From positions 78,501 to 142,500 of the forward strand of contig JAKOGI010001348.1 in assembly GCA_029747015.1 (NCBI GenBank): a DNA stretch of 64,000 nucleotides. The letters are read 5' to 3'. Below the pieces are notes generated by a model that was given only the letters and a program-made list of their open reading frames with translations, made no database searches and had not been told where the DNA came from. The stretch comes from Carnegiea gigantea (Eukaryota > Streptophyta > Magnoliopsida > Caryophyllales > Cactaceae). Positions 60,331-64,000 of this stretch are shown one piece after another (positions within the stretch are counted from its first letter, which is position 1; every line of letters starts with the position of its first letter). The position numbers and the translations under genes were made by a program.

Positions 60331-63300
60331 GCAAGAAAAAGGTGAGTATATCATTGAGGACCAACAAACAGACTATGCTGTACAGAAAGACCAATTCTTA
60401 TAGGGTCATCCCCTCACTAACCCAGGTGCCTGTCTAAACATTTGTCATACTTCCTTGAGATTCTATTAAGGGTGAGTATCCTCTGTATAATGTAGTTCTT
60501 TGTGTGCCTGAACTGATCCTGGACTGTCCTTTGATGCTTGGTAAAAATCTTCTCATTCCTTGTCCTCTAAATCTGGTAGATTGCTGCAGTGATAATGGCA
60601 TAGGAAATCATCCTTTCCCTTATGGGGCCTTTCAGCTTCTACATTGAGTGTATGAAGTTGCCTGTACTGGTGGTGTCAACAGAGATTGGCCACCATGCCG
60701 GTAGTTGGTGCCAGTACTCCTTTACCCATTTACATCTAAAAAATAGATAATCATTGTCTTCTTCTTCATCTTCACAGATTGCACACTTGGTCCCCATGTC
60801 TTGATTCATAAACCTGGCCATTCTGCTTTTGATAGGGAGCCGTTGGTTGATGAACAACCAAGTTGTTGATGAGTGCCTAAGTGTTGCAGTTCTAGGCCAT
60901 ATAGCCTTACTCCATTCCCTATATTCCATCTCCCCAAGTAGCCAGAGGTAGCCTTTTTGAACAGTGTAGTTCCTGCCCCCTTGCCATTGCCATGATGTGC
61001 TGTTAGTGATGCCTTTGCTGAAAAGGTCCTTGACAGCCACTAGTTTTTTTCCAATACCAACTACAGTTAGGTGGTGACTTATAATCCCCCCAACCCTGCT
61101 GTTTAAGGTATCTTTTATGCACCTATTTAACCCAAAGGCGGTCTTTTTTCAATGCTATAGGCCATACAAGCTTTCCAATACAAGCTTTATTCCTGGCCCT
61201 AGGGTTCTTAAGGCCTATCCCCCATATTTCCTAGGTGTGCAGGTCTTAGTCCATAAGATGTAGGGGCTTTTTTGGTATTCTGCCATCCCCCCCACAAATA
61301 ATTCCTGCATATTTGATTCAGCTGGTCTATGACCTCTTGTGGGAGGATGAAGATAGAGCCCCAGTAGCTAATCATGCCAAACACTACTGAGTTAAGATGC
61401 TGAGCTCTACCTGCAAAAGAGATGCTTTTGGTGGCCCAGAACCTGATCTTCCCCATGATCTTTTCCATTAAACCCCTACATTCTAACTTGCTTAGCCTGC
61501 TTGCTGTGACTGGGACCCCAATAACCTCATAGGGAGGGAACCCTCTTGGAAACCTGTAGCCTCTAGACATTGCTGCTGCAGGTTAGGGGTACACCCTCCA
61601 AAAATAATTTGGGACTTCTCATGATTTGCCTGAAGACCAGCACAATGAAAGAAGGCCAGTAGGGTGTGGTGAATGATTGTTAGGGTCATTGGATGAGCTT
61701 TGCAGAAAATAATGACATCATCTGCAAACATAAGGTGATTTAGCCTTAATGATTTGCATGATGGATGGTAAGCAAATTGGGGGTTGCTTCCTGCCACCTT
61801 CAATAACCTAGTAAAGTATTCCATTGCAAGGACAAACAATAGGGGTGAGAGAGGATCCCCTTGTTTGAGACCCCTCCCCCCTTTGAAAGCTACTCCAATT
61901 TGACCATTCACATGGATCTTATAGGAGACTAAGGTTAGACATCCCATTATCCACTTCACAAACAATGGGGGAATTTCAAATGATCCATTAATTCTCTTAA
62001 AAACTGCCAGTGCACTGAGTCAGATGCTTTGTGAAGATCAATCTTCATAATACACCTTGGTGAGATACCTTTTCTATTGTACCCCCTTACTATGTCCTGG
62101 CATGTGAGAACATTAAAAATTAATTCCCTGTCCTTAACAAAGGCCCCTTGATTTTGGTGGCTCAGGTGGGGGAGGGCCTGTTTGAGCCTCATGCTTAGGA
62201 GTTCAGCTACACCCTTATAGATAACATTGCAGTAAGAGATGGGTCTAAAGTCCTTTGCCTCTTTTGGGGACTCCACTTTAGGGATTAGAACTAGTTTTGT
62301 TTCCCCCAAAAAATCAGGCATTTGTCCATTGAGGAAGAACTGTTGGATTGCATCTATGACTAGCCTTCCAGTTATATGCCAAGTGGATTTGAAAAATCCA
62401 CTACTAAATCCATCTGGACCAGGGGATTTAGTATTAGGGATTGAAAATATACTGCTTTGATGTCCTTCTCTGTGAATGGTGCACAAATAGCCAGTTGCTG
62501 TTCAACTGTCAAGGAATTGCCCATGCTTATTACCTGGGGTCAATTTGTCTTCTCGGGGTGTTATGCTCTCCCAACAACCTCTTATAGTAGTTCTGCATGA
62601 TGGTAGCTACTGCTGGAAACCCCTGGACCATTCTGCCTTGTTCATCTTGTAGTTCATAAATGTACAAAGCAATTTTTCTTTGTTTTGCTCTTGCAAAGAA
62701 GTACCTTGTGCAATCATCCCCTAAGTGATCCATTCTGCTTTGCACTGTTGTCTTATGATATCAATCACAGAGGTAAGTAGCTTTATATAGTGTTCCCTCA
62801 TTGCCTTTTCTCTCTGCATGAGCTGAGTATTCATAGGGTCAATCTGAAGCAACAGCTAAGCTTACATTAGCTTTGCTCTTGCAATGCTCTGTTGGGTTTT
62901 AAGATCAACAAAGTGGCTTCTATTGAGCTATTGTAGGGCATTCTTGGTCTTCCTTAGGAACATTTTCAATGCATGACGGGCCCCTTGGTGTCAACTAGTA
63001 GTGAGCTATGATGTTACTAGAGGAGAAAACTAAAATCCCTTGTCCACATGTCACAAAATTGAAAGGTGCAAGGGGGTTTAGGACAGTTGGGTGTATCAAT
63101 GATCAATGCAGTGTGGTCTGAGAGGGAATTAGCCAAATATATCACTTGGTTAAAATCAAATTGATCATACCATATGGTATTCACTAAAGCCCTACCAATT
63201 CTTGTCCATATTGTTCTATTGGTCTAACTGAAATATGGGCCTATACTTCTCATTTCTTGAACCTCACAGGTGTTTATACAGCCCTCAACTGGTTTGATTT

Positions 63301-64000
63301 CTGCAGCTTGAATATCTGTCCCTCCTATTCTATCTCCTTGGTGAAGGACAGAGTTGAAGTCCCCAAGGACACACCAAGCCTCATCCATATGGCTTGCTAT
63401 TGCTGTTAAACCCTCCCAGAGTGACCTTCTGTCTGCTTCTTGATTTGCCCCATAGATAAAAGTGAGATAAAACTGTTTCATTGCCTGTACCTGTGTCACT
63501 TTGTAATGAATAAGTTGATCAGTCATGGAGATGATATGGACAGCATACATACTTAGCCTCCATGCAACCCAGATTCTCCCTTTTGTATTTAGGTGGAAGT
63601 TATGCTGCGAATGCCAACCATGGAAAATCTTGCTTGCTATCTTAGCTACATTCTTCTCTTTTACTTTAGTTTTAAGAAGCCCAACCAAACCTATGTTCTT
63701 CTCATACAAGAAGATTGTGACATCCTCTTGCTTATTAGGCCAATTACGGCCTCTAATGTTCCAGCTGCAAATTCTGGCCATAGGGGGAACCCCTTCCCTT
63801 TGCAGTGCAGCATCTTACTCATCCTGTAACACTTGTAAAGAAACAAAAGAATTCTGGATCCTCACTACTTCTGTGGTACTGCTGGGGTTATTGAGATGTC
63901 TAGCTGCTTACCTCTGTACTGGGGTAAACCCCTCAGCATCCATGCCTGGTGCATTATCTGTTTCTTGTCCTGCTGACTTATTGCTTAATTCAACTATGTC
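60328..64000 (-). mobile_element. L1-type LINE, decayed, 5' part beyond the window
   Basis: ORF2 domains follow in order on the minus strand: endonuclease, a linker, reverse transcriptase and the zf-RVT C-terminal domain. There are no LTRs. The 3' end (…CTTGCCAAAA on the minus strand) abuts an AT microsatellite at about 60327. The 5' end, with ORF1, lies beyond position 64000; 63782-64000 should be the ORF1-ORF2 junction or the end of ORF1 but shows no firm motif. Confidence 0.9.
60460..63781 (-). pseudogene. LINE ORF2: endonuclease, reverse transcriptase, zf-RVT
   Basis: Endonuclease (63781-63224) starts MARICSWNIRGRNWPNKQED and includes WCVLGDFNSVLHQGDRIGG, with the GDFN motif kept; it stops at a TAG where a tryptophan (TGG) is usual. 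The linker (62745-62530) has DHLGDDCTRYFFARAKQRK. Reverse transcriptase is split in two frames: SPGPDGFSSGFFKSTW and KDFRPISYCNVIYKGVAELL (62486-61956), then GLKQGDPLSPLLFVLAMEY and the catalytic-type FADDVIIF (61965-61492). A third frame (61570-61208) has WATKSISFAGRAQHLNSVVF. The C-terminal zf-RVT (61040-60639) has WPRTATLRHSSTTWLFINQR and CAICEDEEEDNDYLFFRC. This enzyme nicks target DNA and copies element RNA; stops and frameshifts make this copy inactive. Confidence 0.92.

Overview
The window is nuclear DNA from a flowering plant. It has a spliced gene for a chloroplast-targeted protein, AT-rich intergenic DNA, long dinucleotide microsatellites, and transposable elements typical of angiosperms (Cassandra, Athila, TR-GAG, CACTA, hAT, L1 LINE). 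No species-level call is possible from sequence alone. Only one convincing host gene is present; nearly everything else is mobile elements, many nested in one another.

Layout. 1-2.3 kb: AT-rich DNA with a small C/T-rich, GC-richer patch and a Copia-like LTR. 2.3-4.5 kb: a cluster of Cassandra LTRs carrying 5S rRNA-derived sequence, arranged LTR-internal-LTR-internal-LTR and then folded into a large inverted repeat. 4.6-6.4 kb: remnant of a RICESLEEPER-type hAT transposase. 8.1-13.1 kb: the host gene (minus strand), a DUF177/YceD-like chloroplast rRNA accumulation factor, whose last intron holds a degenerate array of about 176-bp tandem units. 13.5-14.6 kb: a hAT element with near-perfect target-site duplication (TSD). 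16.0-23.3 kb: an Athila-lineage Ty3/gypsy element (minus strand, perfect TSD TAACC) with decayed gag-protease and a truncated reverse transcriptase. 24.1-25.1 kb: another hAT element. 26.9-31.0 kb: a roughly 4 kb solo LTR interrupted by a hAT element that carries a very long AT/GT microsatellite. 31.0-34.5 kb: microsatellite and AT-rich DNA with an old 0.7-kb duplication.

34.5-52.7 kb: a large CACTA (En/Spm) element on the minus strand with decayed versions of both transposition genes. It is interrupted by a 6.8-kb gag-only LTR element (plus strand, perfect TSD ATATG) and by a 685-bp hAT element (perfect 8-bp TSD TCCTCATC). 52.7-58.5 kb: a minus-strand solo LTR related to the LTR of that gag-only element, split by a very young gag-protease-only gypsy element with about 99% identical LTRs and perfect TSD AAGAG. 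58.5-60.3 kb: hAT ends and AT microsatellites. 60.3-64.0 kb: a decayed L1-type LINE on the minus strand that runs off the right edge.

Functionally, the DUF177 gene is probably the only locus of host importance. The transposons supply a readable insertion history: the CACTA was hit by the gag-only element and by a hAT; the solo LTR was hit by the young gypsy; the Athila landed in a MITE-like repeat. Recurring themes are non-autonomous gag-only retroelements, paired polypurine-tract-like motifs in the two Athila/Tat-lineage elements, and Pol III promoter-like sequence inside both Cassandra LTRs and a hAT element.
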